From: GCA-2705445 sp002705445
GTDB taxonomy: Bacteria > Pseudomonadota > Gammaproteobacteria > Poriferisulfidales > GCA-002705445
Length of the DNA: 64,000 nt
Assembly (NCBI GenBank): GCA_045561235.1
Contig: JBJKYB010000002.1
Span: 868,001-932,000 of the forward strand
Direction: 5' to 3'
Shown here one piece after another: positions 63,644-64,000 of the stretch. The notes beneath the pieces were generated by a model. The model ran no database searches. It saw only the letters and a list, made by a program, of their open reading frames with translations, and was not told the origin of the DNA. The position numbers and the translations under genes were made by a program. Positions within the stretch are counted from its first letter, which is position 1, and every line of letters begins with the position of its first letter.

Positions 63644-64000
63644 ATGGATAGAAAAAAACAAATCAAGCAGCTAGAAGACGAATGGAAAAATAATCCTCGA
63701 TGGAAGAACGTTAAAAGAGGTTATACTGCTGAAGATGTTGTAAGACTCAGAGGTTCATTTGTGCCGGAATGCAGTTTAGCAAAAAAAGGTGCAGATAAGC
63801 TGTGGTCGCTAGTTAATGGTAGCGCTAAAAAAGGTTATGTAAACAGTTTAGGAGCATTAACAGGTGGACAGGCAATGCAACAAGTTAAAGCCGGTATTGA
63901 GGCAATTTACTTATCTGGTTGGCAAGTTGCAGCGGATGCAAATACATCAGAAACAATGTATCCCGACCAATCACTTTATGCTTATGATTCTGTTCCAACC
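63644..64000 (+). CDS. aceA: Isocitrate lyase, N-terminal part
   Basis: Glyoxylate-cycle enzyme that splits isocitrate into succinate and glyoxylate, allowing growth on acetate or fatty acids. The gene runs off the right edge after 119 codons. The sequence QIKQLEDEWKNNPRW at the start, TAEDVVRLRGSF, SLGALTGGQAMQQVKAGIEA (shown in parts: LGALTGGQAMQQ, KAGIEAIYLSGWQVAAD) and MYPDQSLYAYDSVP are all diagnostic. A strong AGGAG lies 8 bases before the ATG. The catalytic KKCGH loop lies beyond the window. Confidence 0.96.
   Translation, partial: MDRKKQIKQLEDEWKNNPRWKNVKRGYTAEDVVRLRGSFVPECSLAKKGADKLWSLVNGSAKKGYVNSLGALTGGQAMQQVKAGIEAIYLSGWQVAADANTSETMYPDQSLYAYDSVPT

Overview
The window is one contiguous, very gene-dense stretch of an AT-rich (roughly 30% G+C by eye, not counted) gammaproteobacterial chromosome. 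Gene order is the best taxonomic evidence: fur, recN, hrcA-grpE-dnaK-dnaJ, dapB-carAB-greA-rlmE-ftsH-glmM-tpiA-secG-tRNA-Leu, then tRNA-fMet, rimP-nusA-infB-rbfA-truB-rpsO-pnp, then xseA-guaB-guaA and tadA-mltF. This is the conserved gammaproteobacterial backbone. Low G+C, short spacers, many start/stop overlaps and simplified proteins suggest a streamlined marine lineage such as SAR86 or a relative. That assignment is an inference; no rRNA is present to confirm it.

Layout. 1-0.9 kb: the end of fur and three tiny membrane-protein genes. 0.9-3.4 kb: nadK-recN on the minus strand. 3.5-8.1 kb: heat-shock operon with two recognisable sigma-32 promoters (before grpE and dnaK), a dnaK reading frame interrupted by a +1 shift at a prfB-like site, and a DnaJ without its zinc finger. 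8.2-18.8 kb: dapB through secG. 18.8-33.6 kb: tRNA-Leu(GAG), the 14-gene NADH dehydrogenase operon nuoA-N, and an initiator tRNA. 33.6-43.8 kb: typA, then the transcription/translation operon rimP to pnp, preceded by a promoter and two tandem terminator-like hairpins. 43.8-46.6 kb: msrB and a small redox cluster (ferredoxin, GST-like protein, flavin/iron-sulfur reductase, membrane peptide). 46.5-51 kb: xseA, guaB, guaA. 51-55.9 kb: an accessory block at the guaA/tadA junction (DASS transporter, inverse-autotransporter barrel, secreted partner, methyltransferase, Fae-like protein). 56-57.3 kb: tadA and a shortened MltF. 57.5-62.9 kb: an acyl-CoA-synthetase-like protein with a ruined ATP-binding loop, followed by a Liv-type ABC transporter without a binding protein. 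62.9-64 kb: rraA and the start of isocitrate lyase (aceA).

Most genes serve core functions: protein folding and quality control, pyrimidine/arginine precursor supply, respiration, translation initiation, RNA decay and GMP synthesis. The observations most worth following are the dnaK frameshift site, the zinc-finger-less DnaJ, the split inverse-autotransporter pair, the Fae-like protein lacking its catalytic histidine, and the degenerate acyl-CoA synthetase coupled to a transporter. No rRNA, CRISPR array, insertion sequence, prophage or attachment site was seen. No stretch longer than about 300 bases lacks a gene; the largest spacers are 35428-35652, 18914-19111, 57265-57459 and 63413-63643.
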